Of a stretch of 51,939 bases of DNA, positions 8,943 through 18,100 are shown piece by piece. Source of the stretch: BRH-c25 sp041690515. Its GTDB lineage: Bacteria > Bacillota > Clostridia > Lutisporales > Lutisporaceae. Under the pieces are notes generated by a model that saw nothing but the letters and a program-made list of their open reading frames with translations, had not been told where the DNA came from and did no database searches. The translations under genes and the position numbers were made by a program. Position 1 is the first letter of the stretch, and the number at the start of each line of letters is the position of its first letter. The stretch lies in contig JAWLHF010000005.1 in NCBI GenBank assembly GCA_041690515.1, positions 1-51,939 on the forward strand, in the 5' to 3' direction.

Positions 8943-8998
8943 AGTGCCAGAGAAAGCTCCAAAAAATAGCCTATAAAAGCAGTAATTTCTCTGGCACT
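8943..8998. repeat. REP-like hairpin element
   Basis: A perfect 13-bp inverted repeat (AGTGCCAGAGAAA / TTTCTCTGGCACT) around a 30-base middle. The outer GTGCCAG/CTGGCAC matches the core of the dispersed REP-like family. The middle (AAAGCTCC...AGCCTAT) resembles 8163-8200, so related DNA occurs twice within 800 bp. Confidence 0.65.
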
Positions 8999-9025
8999 TA
9001 TTATTTTAAACACACATTATCCTTA

Positions 9026-9755
9026 TCAGTTGGAAATTCCAAGCCTTACCTTCTCCAAGGCCTCCAAATCAAACTTTTTCATCTTTAGGACAGCCTCGGT
9101 CACTCTCAGCACTTGTTCCTCAGATACGCCGTAAAGGATCTCTTCCCAGTTTGAGGGCAAAACCTGCCAGGAGAGTCCAAATTGATCCTTGCACCATCCG
9201 CAACTCTCTGCTTCGGGCACCGCCGAAAGCTTCTCCCTCCACATATCTGCTAATCCATCCTATTTCCGAGTTTTCGAACACCTCTGCATAGTACTTTGTT
9301 GCTTCCTCAGCTTTTCCGCAGGCACCATCAGAGAACAGCAAGCAAGGTGTTATCTTCTGAACTTCCTGTCCTCTCTCCACCAGCATTAACTGCCAGGACA
9401 AGCCTTAACGGTCCTGAACCCAGGCATACCGTTTACTGAACGGGTACTCCCCAAGGGCCATCAGTTCTGTACCTCCCTCAGACAGTGCCTCCCAGAGTTT
9501 GTCCACTTCCTCAGAAGTAGAGCAGGCTACCATAAGGGATATGGTCGGGTTCAACTTGAAATATGGGCCTGCGCTGATTGCCATGAACTGCTGCCCTGCC
9601 AGTTCAAAGCTCACGATCTCCGAATCACTTTATGGAGGAGGGTTTTTTATAACTTTGGTATACACGAGTTTTGACTGTTCAAAAAGGCTGATGTAGGACA
9701 GAGCTGCTTCTTTGGCTTCCTTGTCATACCATAAATGCGGAACTATTTTTTGCAT
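9026..9755 (-). pseudogene. VOC/PhnB-like protein, decayed
   Basis: Reassembled across frames, this is a two-domain vicinal-oxygen-chelate protein of the PhnB-like (3-demethylubiquinone methyltransferase-like) family. It begins at ATG 9753-9755 with MQKIVPHLWYDKEAKEAA. Three lesions are visible: an in-frame TAA after KNPPP (normally ...PPGDSE), a second TAA at 9405-9407 replacing the Tyr of the conserved WVQDRYGLSWQL, and a frame change near 9244 where about 40 codons of the second domain are missing. The frame then resumes with WREKLSAVPEAESCGW and ends ALEKVRLGISN. Homologues carry an intact VSFELAGQQF segment, which is still readable here. The gene is non-functional. Confidence 0.85.
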
Positions 9756-9823
9756 ACTGCTCTTCTCCTTTCTCTATCCTCATATTTTATGCCCGCTTGG
9801 GTTAAGCAGGTTTATAATGCCTA

Positions 9824-10390
9824 TTAGTACATGTCACCTACAATGGAGATATCTGTTTGATATGTAGATAGAACGCGGTGCAGATCATCGGTGAAAATCT
9901 GCATCCCCGGCTCGCAGTCATTTTCCATAATGGATGTCAGGAAGATAAGCTTATCACTGTCCTGTCTGAAAATAAGATAGGTGCTGTTTGGATAATTGGG
10001 CATAAACCAATTATCCGTAGTGATGTACATGCCGCCGGCCAGCACAACATTCTTCGGTGATTCAGAAAGAAACTCATAATTCATTTGATAAATAACCAGT
10101 CGCATACCGTCCAAATTTTCATAGGTATAACTGTATTTTAAATTTTCAATCCGCCAGTTAACGTACCCATAATCCGGAAAATCCTCACGATGCATTTCAA
10201 ATATACGTTCAACCTCGCTTTTTGCGGCTTCCAATATGTCTTGCGGTACATCAATGCTTTCCATAATGAAACCACTTTCATCTGTTGATGTATTATCTTT
10301 TATAGTTCCTATAGATGTACACCCGGCGCAAACTGTGGCAATGATTATGACTGCAATTACAGCAGAAATATATAGCTTTGGATTTTTCAT
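9824..10390 (-). CDS. Hypothetical lipoprotein
   Basis: A 188-residue protein of unknown family. The N-terminus has a lipoprotein signal peptide (LYISAVIAVIIIATVCAGC, lipidated Cys at about residue 24). The mature part is polar and mixed alpha/beta, without a motif I recognise. GGGGGA lies 11 bases before the ATG, a slightly long spacing. It sits about 200 bases downstream of the ABC permease on the same strand and may be an accessory surface protein of that exporter; this is only positional inference. Confidence 0.6.
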   Translation of the reverse strand: MKNPKLYISAVIAVIIIATVCAGCTSIGTIKDNTSTDESGFIMESIDVPQDILEAAKSEVERIFEMHREDFPDYGYVNWRIENLKYSYTYENLDGMRLVIYQMNYEFLSESPKNVVLAGGMYITTDNWFMPNYPNSTYLIFRQDSDKLIFLTSIMENDCEPGMQIFTDDLHRVLSTYQTDISIVGDMY

Positions 10391-10591
10391 GGCTATATCA
10401 ATCCCCCAACCCTCTTCTCAGCTTTTTGTAAAATAATTTATCAATATGCTTTTGATATAAAATTTATAAAACATCTCTTGTCCTTGATTAATAAATTACG
10501 TTCCTTTCAATATTTTATATATAATTATACTACACAAAATTTCTCTAATCATTAAGTTCTTTAACTAAACGTCGTGCCTGGAGCCTATTCT

Positions 10592-12916
10592 TCACTCAAC
10601 GCTCTTCAGTGATGCCACCATATCAATGCTCTTGAGTTTTCTCCCCATGATATAATTTACAAGCATTGTAAACGCCAGCATAAGTGCAAAACCAATGACA
10701 ATGCTGAAAGCTGTAATCTGCGGCAAAATTTCCAAGTCCGGTGTTGTCGCTTGATTAAGTATAGCACGAAGAAGCAAAGTACCAATGACATAGCCAAAAG
10801 GGAGACCGAATATGGTAATCCAGATATTTTCGCTCAGTACCAACCTTTTCATTTCATTTCTGTGAAATCCCAGAACCTTCAGCGTTGCAAGCTCACGGAT
10901 GCGCTCATAGTAGTTCATTCGCCCCAGCACCATCATTACGGCAAAGGCAAGCAAACCAGAAAATACTATTAAAATAACCTGAAAGCCTTGCAAAGCCTCT
11001 AAAACAGTAAGCATATTACTTCGCATTTCCTCCTTAGTTTCAACCAGTGAAATTCTAGAATCACTTTTTATCTTATTCAAGTCAAAGCCCTGCGCGTTTA
11101 TTAATAGTGTCCTTATTAAGAACGGAAGATCTGACACCTTTGAAAAAGCGGTCTTACCCATGTATATCTCATTCCCAACAGGGAAGTCTACGATATTGGC
11201 AACCCTAAGCTGTATAACGATTCCATCAAGCCGTTCTGCTGTTAGCTTATCGCCGATATCCACACCAAGAGCATCCGCCATCCTCGGAGTAATTAGTACT
11301 CCGTCCTCCGGCAAATGAACCGTATTTCCATGCGTATCCTTAAAGTTGAGACTTTTTTGGCCTTCGTCCATCACAACCATATAGGGACTTTGCACATTAC
11401 CTCCTTCTCCATAAAGATAAACACTGAATGCCATTGTTGCGTCTATATTCTGCGCACTGTTCAGCGTATCATAAATGTCGGAAAGCTGTTCCGTAGCCAA
11501 AGGAGTTCTAAGTTTGATCTCCACATTATACTGAACTGTTTCATCAAAAGCCTTGTCAAGCATTGCGTTAATTGAGTTCATCAGCCCGAAACCGCACAAA
11601 ATCAGCGAAGTTGAGCCGATAATACCGACAAGTCCCATCAGCATCCGCGCTTTGTTTCTAAACAAATTCCTTGTTACAATTTTTCCGCTGAAGCTTAAGC
11701 GCCGCCAAAAAGGTGAGATTTGTTCCAGCAAAATTCGGTGACCATGTGCCGGAGGTTTAGGCCTCATTAGCGCAGCCGGTGTCAATTTCAGTGATTTGCG
11801 GCAGGAGAGCATAGCTGCACCACAGGTAACTGCCGCTACACAAAGTGCCGACACGAAGAAGTGCGGCGTAAAGGATGCAACTCCGGTAGCATCTATTGTG
11901 TAATAGGTGATCCCAATACCATACAGGAATTCTGCAATCAGGTATCTGGCAATGACCCATCCGAAAATCATACTTAGAATGGTAATCAAAATCCCAAATA
12001 TCGAGTACCGAGCTATGATCTCCTTTTTTGAGTAACCTAAAGAGCGAAGTGTTCCCAAATGCTGGCGCTGATTTTCCATCATGCGGGAAACGGTAATCCA
12101 GGTTACAAGGGCTGCCGTAAGAAAAAATGCGATAGAAAACATCAACCCAATTTGTTTTACGCCGGTCATAGCGTCTGCAACCTTTCGGTAGCTTGTTTGA
12201 TGAGGACGGTTGAGAATATTGACACCTTTCAGCTTTTCACGCACTTTCTTCGAGAGTTCTTCTTGTGACAGATTTGATCCATCATTAACAGTAAGTATTA
12301 TTTCATTGAAAGCAACATTCGGTAAAGCAGAAGGGGTTGTGTAAGCGAAACCATATTTATGATAGTCGGGAACAGTTAAGCCTTCCGGCGCGTAATAAAC
12401 GTATTCCACATCACGAACAATCCCTTTGATAAGCCACTCTATCTGCTTCTCACCTCCTCCTGCTGTAATCATGTCACCGACTGACAAGCCATGGGCTTCA
12501 GCAAAGCGGCTGTCAAGCAACAGAGTGTTTGGTTCATTTCCGTCCAGCCTGCTGCCTTCCAGAAGCTCCGGTATATTGATTCTGGCCTCTTCATCAAAAG
12601 CATGTATATGCAAAACCGAGTTTGATGCTCCGGGCACAGCAATGTCGGTTACCTTCCGGCGCTGTGCTTCCTCAATTCCGTCCAGAGACCTTATGTTATC
12701 TAGGTCGGAACTGGAAACTTCCGCTTTATAAATCCAATAATCAGCAAGATTTGCACGCTGATAATAATTGTCCACTTCCTTTTCGACAGTACTCACATAC
12801 ATGTTGATGCCGCTTAACAGGGCAATACCAAGCGAACAGATACACATAATAGCCAAAAAAGCCCAACGGTTTTCCCCAATATCCCGAATAATCTTTTTTT
12901 GTAGCATTGTCACCAT
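10592..12916 (-). CDS. ABC transporter permease, FtsX/MacB-like
   Basis: A 774-residue permease with the duplicated FtsX plan. An N-terminal membrane helix (about 20-45) is followed by a MacB-type extracytoplasmic domain, three membrane helices (about 255-375), then a second helix plus extracytoplasmic domain and three more helices to the end. The start is placed at the ATG ending at 12916 because GGAGGG lies six bases upstream; the open frame extends 13 codons further without support. It overlaps the ATPase stop by seven bases (ATGGTGA), so the two are translationally coupled. Such pairs move peptides, lipids or antibiotics or drive surface enzymes mechanically. Substrate unknown. Its last codons abut a REP-like core at 10571. 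Confidence 0.88.
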   Translation of the reverse strand: MVTMLQKKIIRDIGENRWAFLAIMCICSLGIALLSGINMYVSTVEKEVDNYYQRANLADYWIYKAEVSSSDLDNIRSLDGIEEAQRRKVTDIAVPGASNSVLHIHAFDEEARINIPELLEGSRLDGNEPNTLLLDSRFAEAHGLSVGDMITAGGGEKQIEWLIKGIVRDVEYVYYAPEGLTVPDYHKYGFAYTTPSALPNVAFNEIILTVNDGSNLSQEELSKKVREKLKGVNILNRPHQTSYRKVADAMTGVKQIGLMFSIAFFLTAALVTWITVSRMMENQRQHLGTLRSLGYSKKEIIARYSIFGILITILSMIFGWVIARYLIAEFLYGIGITYYTIDATGVASFTPHFFVSALCVAAVTCGAAMLSCRKSLKLTPAALMRPKPPAHGHRILLEQISPFWRRLSFSGKIVTRNLFRNKARMLMGLVGIIGSTSLILCGFGLMNSINAMLDKAFDETVQYNVEIKLRTPLATEQLSDIYDTLNSAQNIDATMAFSVYLYGEGGNVQSPYMVVMDEGQKSLNFKDTHGNTVHLPEDGVLITPRMADALGVDIGDKLTAERLDGIVIQLRVANIVDFPVGNEIYMGKTAFSKVSDLPFLIRTLLINAQGFDLNKIKSDSRISLVETKEEMRSNMLTVLEALQGFQVILIVFSGLLAFAVMMVLGRMNYYERIRELATLKVLGFHRNEMKRLVLSENIWITIFGLPFGYVIGTLLLRAILNQATTPDLEILPQITAFSIVIGFALMLAFTMLVNYIMGRKLKSIDMVASLKSVE

Positions 12917-13611
12917 TTTATTCCCTCCAAATCTGCAGGGGAATCCTGTACGCACTCTTTTACTACCATTCCGTTTTTCATTTCAATCAACCGATCGGCA
13001 ATTGGAGCGATAAGAGAATTGTGCGTTATGATTATCACCGTTTTTCCCATTTTATGGCTGATATCGGACAAAACCCTGAGAACGGTTTTACCTGTTTCGG
13101 TATCCAGGGCCCCGGTGGGTTCGTCACAGAGCAGCAAATCCGGGTTTTTACATATTGCTCTTGCAATAGCGACACGCTGCTGTTCCCCTCCGGAAAGCTG
13201 TGATGGGAAATTGTGAATCCTATCCTTTAAGCCTACAATGCGCAGAGCTTCCTCCGGCTCTAGCGGCGATTTGCATACCTGCTTGGCCATCTCCACGTTT
13301 TCTGCCGCTGTCAGGTTCGGTATAAGGTTATAGAACTGAAAAACGAATCCTATTTTAAATCGTCGGTAGTCAGTCAGTTCCAAATCGTTCATCTTTGTAA
13401 TATCCTTACCATCAAACAAAATTTTCCCGGATGTAGCACTTTCCATACCGCCCAGAAGGTTGAGTACCGTTGTCTTGCCTGCACCGGAGGGTCCCAGAAT
13501 AATACCAAGCTCACCATTTCGGACTTGAAAGGATACCTGCTTTGCCGCGTGAATATTCACCTCACCCATCTTGTAATCCTTGCTCACATTATCGAAGATA
13601 ATATCTGCCAT
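12910..13611 (-). CDS. ABC transporter ATP-binding protein (MacB/LolD-like)
   Basis: A 233-residue ATPase with Walker A GPSGAGKTT (about residue 37), signature LSGGEQQRVAIARA, Walker B LLLCDEPTGALD and the switch His in IIITHN. The sequence type is the LolD/MacB/SalX class that pairs with FtsX-like permeases, here the overlapping downstream gene. GGGAG lies seven bases upstream of ATG. It is transcribed from a strong promoter at 13661-13689 covered by probable TetR operators, so the exporter is likely induced by a ligand of the divergent regulator. Confidence 0.93.
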   Translation of the reverse strand: MADIIFDNVSKDYKMGEVNIHAAKQVSFQVRNGELGIILGPSGAGKTTVLNLLGGMESATSGKILFDGKDITKMNDLELTDYRRFKIGFVFQFYNLIPNLTAAENVEMAKQVCKSPLEPEEALRIVGLKDRIHNFPSQLSGGEQQRVAIARAICKNPDLLLCDEPTGALDTETGKTVLRVLSDISHKMGKTVIIITHNSLIAPIADRLIEMKNGMVVKECVQDSPADLEGIKW

Positions 13612-13623
13612 ATTAAGACTCCC

Positions 13624-13737
13624 TTCATATATATGAACTTTATTGTCTTTTATAGTTCATATATTATCATCCAACACTTGACTTGTCAATTACTAAATGA
13701 TATATTATTTACAAATTAGGTTTATATAGTTCATATT
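13624..13737. promoter_or_regulatory. Back-to-back overlapping promoters and TetR operators
   Basis: The palindrome TTGACTTGTCAA holds both -35 boxes. On the plus strand TTGACT (13678-13683), 17 bases, TATATT (13701-13706) serves tetR. On the minus strand TTGACA (13684-13689), 17 bases, TAATAT (13661-13666) serves the ABC genes. AGTTCATATA is present at 13654-13663 overlapping the ABC -10, inverted at 13630-13639 (perfect 10-bp inverted repeat, 14-base spacer), and as AGTTCATATT at 13728-13737 next to the tetR ribosome site. Bound regulator would block both directions. Confidence 0.8.
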
Positions 13738-13752
13738 TTGGAGGTAGCTTAG

Positions 13753-14349
13753 ATGGACGGATTTGAAAAGAGAAGAAATGATAAAAAAGAAGTTATTATA
13801 CAAACTGCCATAGAACTGTTCAACAAATATGGATTTGAGAAGGTTACTATGACCGAGATTGCAGAAAAGGCCCATGTTTCCAAGGTATCAATTTACAACT
13901 TTTTTGAGAGCAAGGATAATCTACGTCGCATCATAATAAAAGACATTATAGATAAAAGTCTTGAAGAAACGAAAACGCTGGTTATAAAAGAGTGTAATTT
14001 TGTTGACAAAATGGGAGAATACCTTGAAAACAGAATTATCTATGGTAATCAATACAACATGGAATTCTTTTTTGATGCTGTAGAAAGCGACCCGGTTCTC
14101 CGTCAATATTTCGATGATTTCAATATAGAAAACAAACGCCTGATCTCAGGTCTAATAAAGGAAGGAAAGAAAACCGGATATTTTTCAGCAGATACCTCTG
14201 ATAATGCGATAGAAATTTATATTGATATCTTCTACAGCTATTTCATGAACAATAGGAAAATACGCATAGCCCTTGAGCAGAATCCCAAACTTGCAAAAGA
14301 AATCAATCTTATGTTTCTGGACGGGCTTATCAGACACAGGGATAAGTAA
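13753..14349 (+). CDS. TetR/AcrR-family regulator
   Basis: A 198-residue TetR-type regulator. Residues 10-58 form the DNA-binding domain (KKEVIIQTAIELFNKYGFEK, MTEIAEKAHVSKVSIYNFF), and the rest is the all-helical ligand and dimer domain. GGAGGT lies seven bases before the ATG. It is divergent from the ABC ATPase-permease pair, with repeated AGTTCATATA boxes over both promoters, so it most likely represses itself and the exporter until a substrate binds. It ends 20 bases before a strong terminator. Confidence 0.9.
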   Translation: MDGFEKRRNDKKEVIIQTAIELFNKYGFEKVTMTEIAEKAHVSKVSIYNFFESKDNLRRIIIKDIIDKSLEETKTLVIKECNFVDKMGEYLENRIIYGNQYNMEFFFDAVESDPVLRQYFDDFNIENKRLISGLIKEGKKTGYFSADTSDNAIEIYIDIFYSYFMNNRKIRIALEQNPKLAKEINLMFLDGLIRHRDK

Positions 14350-14369
14350 TTCTCCCGTTATTCTCATAC

Positions 14370-14402
14370 AAAAAGGCTTGATTAGAACAATCAAGCCTTT
14401 TT
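14370..14402. terminator. Strong bidirectional terminator after tetR
   Basis: A perfect 14-bp stem (AAAAAGGCTTGATT / AATCAAGCCTTTTT) with loop AGAAC. T-runs on both strands make it usable in either direction. Confidence 0.85.
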
Positions 14403-14422
14403 GTATCTATATTCATCATTCA

Positions 14423-14600
14423 TTAGCCTTCAATTTTGGATGCCGTTTCTCCAATCTGTCCGCCTGCAGTTGAAAAATCACAACTCGTCATCAGAACCAC
14501 ACACTCCACATGGATGGTGTGTTCTTGTTAGCATATTATTATATTCAGGTTAAATAACCGTCTAAACGTCGTGCCTGGCATCTACCCGTGTCACCTGCCC
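14423..14600 (-). repeat. RlmD-tail relic and REP-like core, copy 1
   Basis: On the minus strand 14489-14512 reads HVECVVLM, the C-terminal signature of RumA/RlmD rRNA methyltransferases. The frame continues about 20 codons to a TAA at 14423-14425. Upstream DNA (GGATGGTGTGTTCTTGTTA) is nearly identical to 27422-27441, and the REP-like CGTCGTGCCTGGCA follows at about 14567. No complete methyltransferase gene is attached. Confidence 0.6.
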
Positions 14601-14957
14601 TTATTCAATACCAAGTGCAGCTTTCCAATCAGCTTCTGAAAATCCTACCAGTACAAAGCTGTCGCCAATAAGAATCGGCCGCTTCACAAGCATACCGTCT
14701 GATGCCAGCAGGCTGTATTGTTCATCCTCGCTCATGGTCGGAAGCTTGTCCTTAAGCTTCCGTTCTTTATACAACAGTCCGCTGGTATTGAAGAACTTCT
14801 TCAGCGGCAGACTGCTCTTTTCATGCCAATCTTTCAATTCCTCGAATGTAGGATTGTCTTCTTTGATATTCCTTTCTTCAAAGGCAATGCCGTTTGCCTC
14901 CAGCCACTTCTTGGCTTTCTGGCAAGTAGTGCATTTCGGGTAACATACAAATAACAT
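14601..14957 (-). CDS. ArsC/Spx-family thioredoxin-fold protein
   Basis: A 118-residue protein of the ArsC/Spx/YffB family. The redox motif CTTCQKAKKWL starts at Cys9 (CxxC with Cys12), followed by NGIAFEERNIKEDNPT, KKFFNTSGLLYKE and the late VKRPILIGDSFVLVGFSE, all family hallmarks. Family members are arsenate reductases, Spx regulators or uncharacterised reductases. This one has the YffB/ArsC-like RP(I/L) loop and no evident arsenic genes nearby, so the substrate is open. GGAGGT is five bases before ATG. It stands alone between the SLH operon and the tetR locus, and its stop codon is embedded in a REP-like tail (TTATTC). Confidence 0.85.
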   Translation of the reverse strand: MLFVCYPKCTTCQKAKKWLEANGIAFEERNIKEDNPTFEELKDWHEKSSLPLKKFFNTSGLLYKERKLKDKLPTMSEDEQYSLLASDGMLVKRPILIGDSFVLVGFSEADWKAALGIE

Positions 14958-15072
14958 AATTTACCTCCATTATTTCCTTGATATAAGATAAATCTGCCCT
15001 TTTATTCTTGTTTATACTATTACTAAATATGACTTGAATACTAGTCGTACCTGTTTTCAGTAATGTAAGAAA

Positions 15073-15095
15073 CACTGAATTCAATATATTCAGTG
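15073..15095 (-). terminator. Hairpin after the SLH operon
   Basis: CACTGAAT pairs with ATTCAGTG (8 bp) about ten bases after the SLH-protein stop. On the minus strand GTTTCTT follows, a weak T-tract. It is probably the operon terminator. Confidence 0.5.
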
Positions 15096-15105
15096 CTTCT
15101 TTCAT

Positions 15106-18100
15106 TTACTCAATATCTTTATCTCTCGCAGTCAAATAAATATCAAATATTTTTGCAGCTTCTGCCCTGGTCAGAACATTGTTCGGCCCAAAGGTTCCAT
15201 CCGGATATCCCTGCATCAGCTTTTTCTCAAGCAATTCGTCGATATAGCCTGCTGCCCAATCAGGTATTTTATCCTTATCTCTGAATTCTGCCCTAATTGT
15301 CTTGTTCACAGCAGAAAGTCCCAATGCTCTTGATATCATGGCAGCAGCCTCAGCTCTTGTTATTACATCATTGGGTTTCAGATAGACTGACTCACCTATT
15401 TTCTGTCCCTTTATCCATTCCTTGGTAATGCAATAATTCATATAGGGGCGGGACCATGGCTGTATTTCCGATGCATCCTTAAACCCTGACAAATCTATAT
15501 CCTCTGAATTATTCAAGTAACCTTCACTCAGAGAAAGCAGCTTTGCGAATTCTGCCCTGGTAACTGTTCTTTCCGGTTCAAACCTGTAATCTCCGATTGA
15601 AGATTTTATTCCGTTTACTATCCCTCTGTCAATAAGCCTGTACACGTAATCTCTGGCCCAATGCCCGTCCATATCGGTCATTACAGTTATTCCGCTGTTC
15701 TCCATAACCGCATACTTGCTGAAGTGAGGGATGGTTACAGTTACAGTACCATTCTTCTCATCAACAGTTCCTCCGACCAGATTCCAGTCTTCTGTCTTTT
15801 CATTGTACACATATATGCCTATTTGTTTAATATTTTTTACCTTGTTCCTGTCAAAGTACATAGTAAGATCAACAGGAGAGTTGAACCGATATCCCTCAGG
15901 TACTATGATATCCAATATGGTGCTCAGAAAATCCTTGTTTCCTATTTGCTGCCTGTAATGCAGCAAATCGCTGATTTCATATACTTCGATGTATCCGCCT
16001 GACAATACTTCATTTCCGGTAAACCTCAGCTTCAAGAGTCCGGGTATTGATAACTCATCACCCACCCTGAAATCCATAGCCTTCTTGACTAGTATACCTG
16101 CATTTATACCATTTCTGTTAGCAGCTCGGGAATCATTTTTGTTGCTGTTATTATCATTATTGTTGTTGTCATTATCATTATTCTGTGTTTTGGACGGCGC
16201 ATTTACAACTATTGCATCCTCATAGATCAAATCTCCGGAAACAGTGTAGCGTCCCTGAACAACAATTTCCCCTGGCTTCGATACAGTCAGCAGACCGTCA
16301 TTTGTCAAAACTGCCCTGCCTTCTGTGTCATAGAGCTGCCACTCAGTCCTTTCAACCTCCAGAAGCACCTCACTGTTGTCCCTGGTTACTCCGTATAGTC
16401 TGAGCTGTATGCTGTCTCCTACATTCATCCTACTTGGCTGAGGTTTTATCCTTACCTTTACCAAATCGCTCATATCTGCATTCAATACTTCTGTCGTATA
16501 CTCGGTAGTGTTTCCGGCCAAATCAACCGCAGCAATTGTAATTGTTTCAATTTGCTTGCTTGAGAGTACATACTCCCCTTCAAAGCTTCCATCGTCCTCA
16601 ACAGGCATTGATGTACCATTTACATAAAGTCTGCTGCCCGCAGTGGTTTTACCCGAGATCAGAACCTTTCCTGACTTTACGCTATCACTGCTGGTTGGGC
16701 TTTGTACCATAAGGTCCGGTGCGCTGTTGTCATAATAGAATTCATAAGACTTCAGTGCTTTGTCTCCATTTGCCTTTACTGCTTCTAGCTCAATCAGATT
16801 GCTTCCCGAGTCAAGCTCCAGCTCTTTCTCAAGGGTCTTGCCGCTACCGGAAGCCACATTGATCCCATTGATGTAGAATGCTATGTCTGCATTTGTATCC
16901 GACTCATAGCTGCAGATTACGGAACTGATATTGGTATATCTGATGTCGTTGTCGTTATCGTCCTTTTCTATGTTTATATTTCCATGCTCGGAAGTAAAAT
17001 CAACAGTAAATTCTGGAGGTGCCGGCATTGGCAAGAATACTGGTCCTGTCGTTTTTGCCGTGCTAATATGCTCTATTTCTATCTCTTCTTCAGGATTTTC
17101 AGGATCAGATATCATCTCTTTACTTACCGCATAGATTGCAAATCTATATGATTTTCCCGGAATCCAGCCAAATTCAACACCTTCGGAATCTGTTTGAGTA
17201 CCACCGAATATTGTGCCTGTTTCGGATCCGTCCATGTTTATCATGGCCTTTACCGACCTGTCTATATTTCCTTCTTCATCTATTGGGTAAATTCGGTACT
17301 CATCTGCTCCCACAGAGGCTGCCCATTCAGCTTCAAGCATTCCGTTTCCTATGGCTTGAACTGTAAATGCAGCTGGTTTCGCCGGTGCATTCGAATCCAC
17401 TATGTCAAAGGAGTCTGAATACATCTCATAATAAGAGAATATGCTTCCATCCTCTGCTGACCTTGTAACTTCTCCTTTTACCTTATATTTTCCGCTTGTC
17501 ACTCCTAAAGGCACACCGAAGGGTACTTCGCCATCTCCATAAAAGCTGTCATTATGTAGTTTTATCATAGCTGAGCTGTTATCATCATTCACAAGGTAAA
17601 AGTCAACCTTGTACAATGAAGCTTTACTTTCGTCAGCTACATCAATTCTCCAATTTACCAGGATTTGAGCTAAATCTGTATCATAGCTCACATTAACACT
17701 TTCAAATCCGGCAGGATCCTTCACCTTAAGCGGTGTCACTGAAAGTGGTTTGTCTGATTCCACCCTCCAATCCCCAATTTTAGGATTAGGAATGGTCACA
17801 TAAATATACTTCTCTTCATTCCCTGAAGCCGATTCGCTTGCAGGAATAATCTGATTCCTGTAGTTTGCATAGTTTTCTCCTATCTCTTCATCAACCAATG
17901 CTTCATCAATAAGTACATACTCAATTCCATCGGGATCATAAACCTTTATATTAGGCTTTTGCGCTGAAACATATCTCATTTCCAATATAGCCGATTCAAA
18001 GCTGTAATCAATATTTACGATATAGCTCTGATCAAGGGGGGCCATTGCAAGCAGATTGCTCAAATCACCTGCATAACACACCAGGAATGAAGGATATGTG

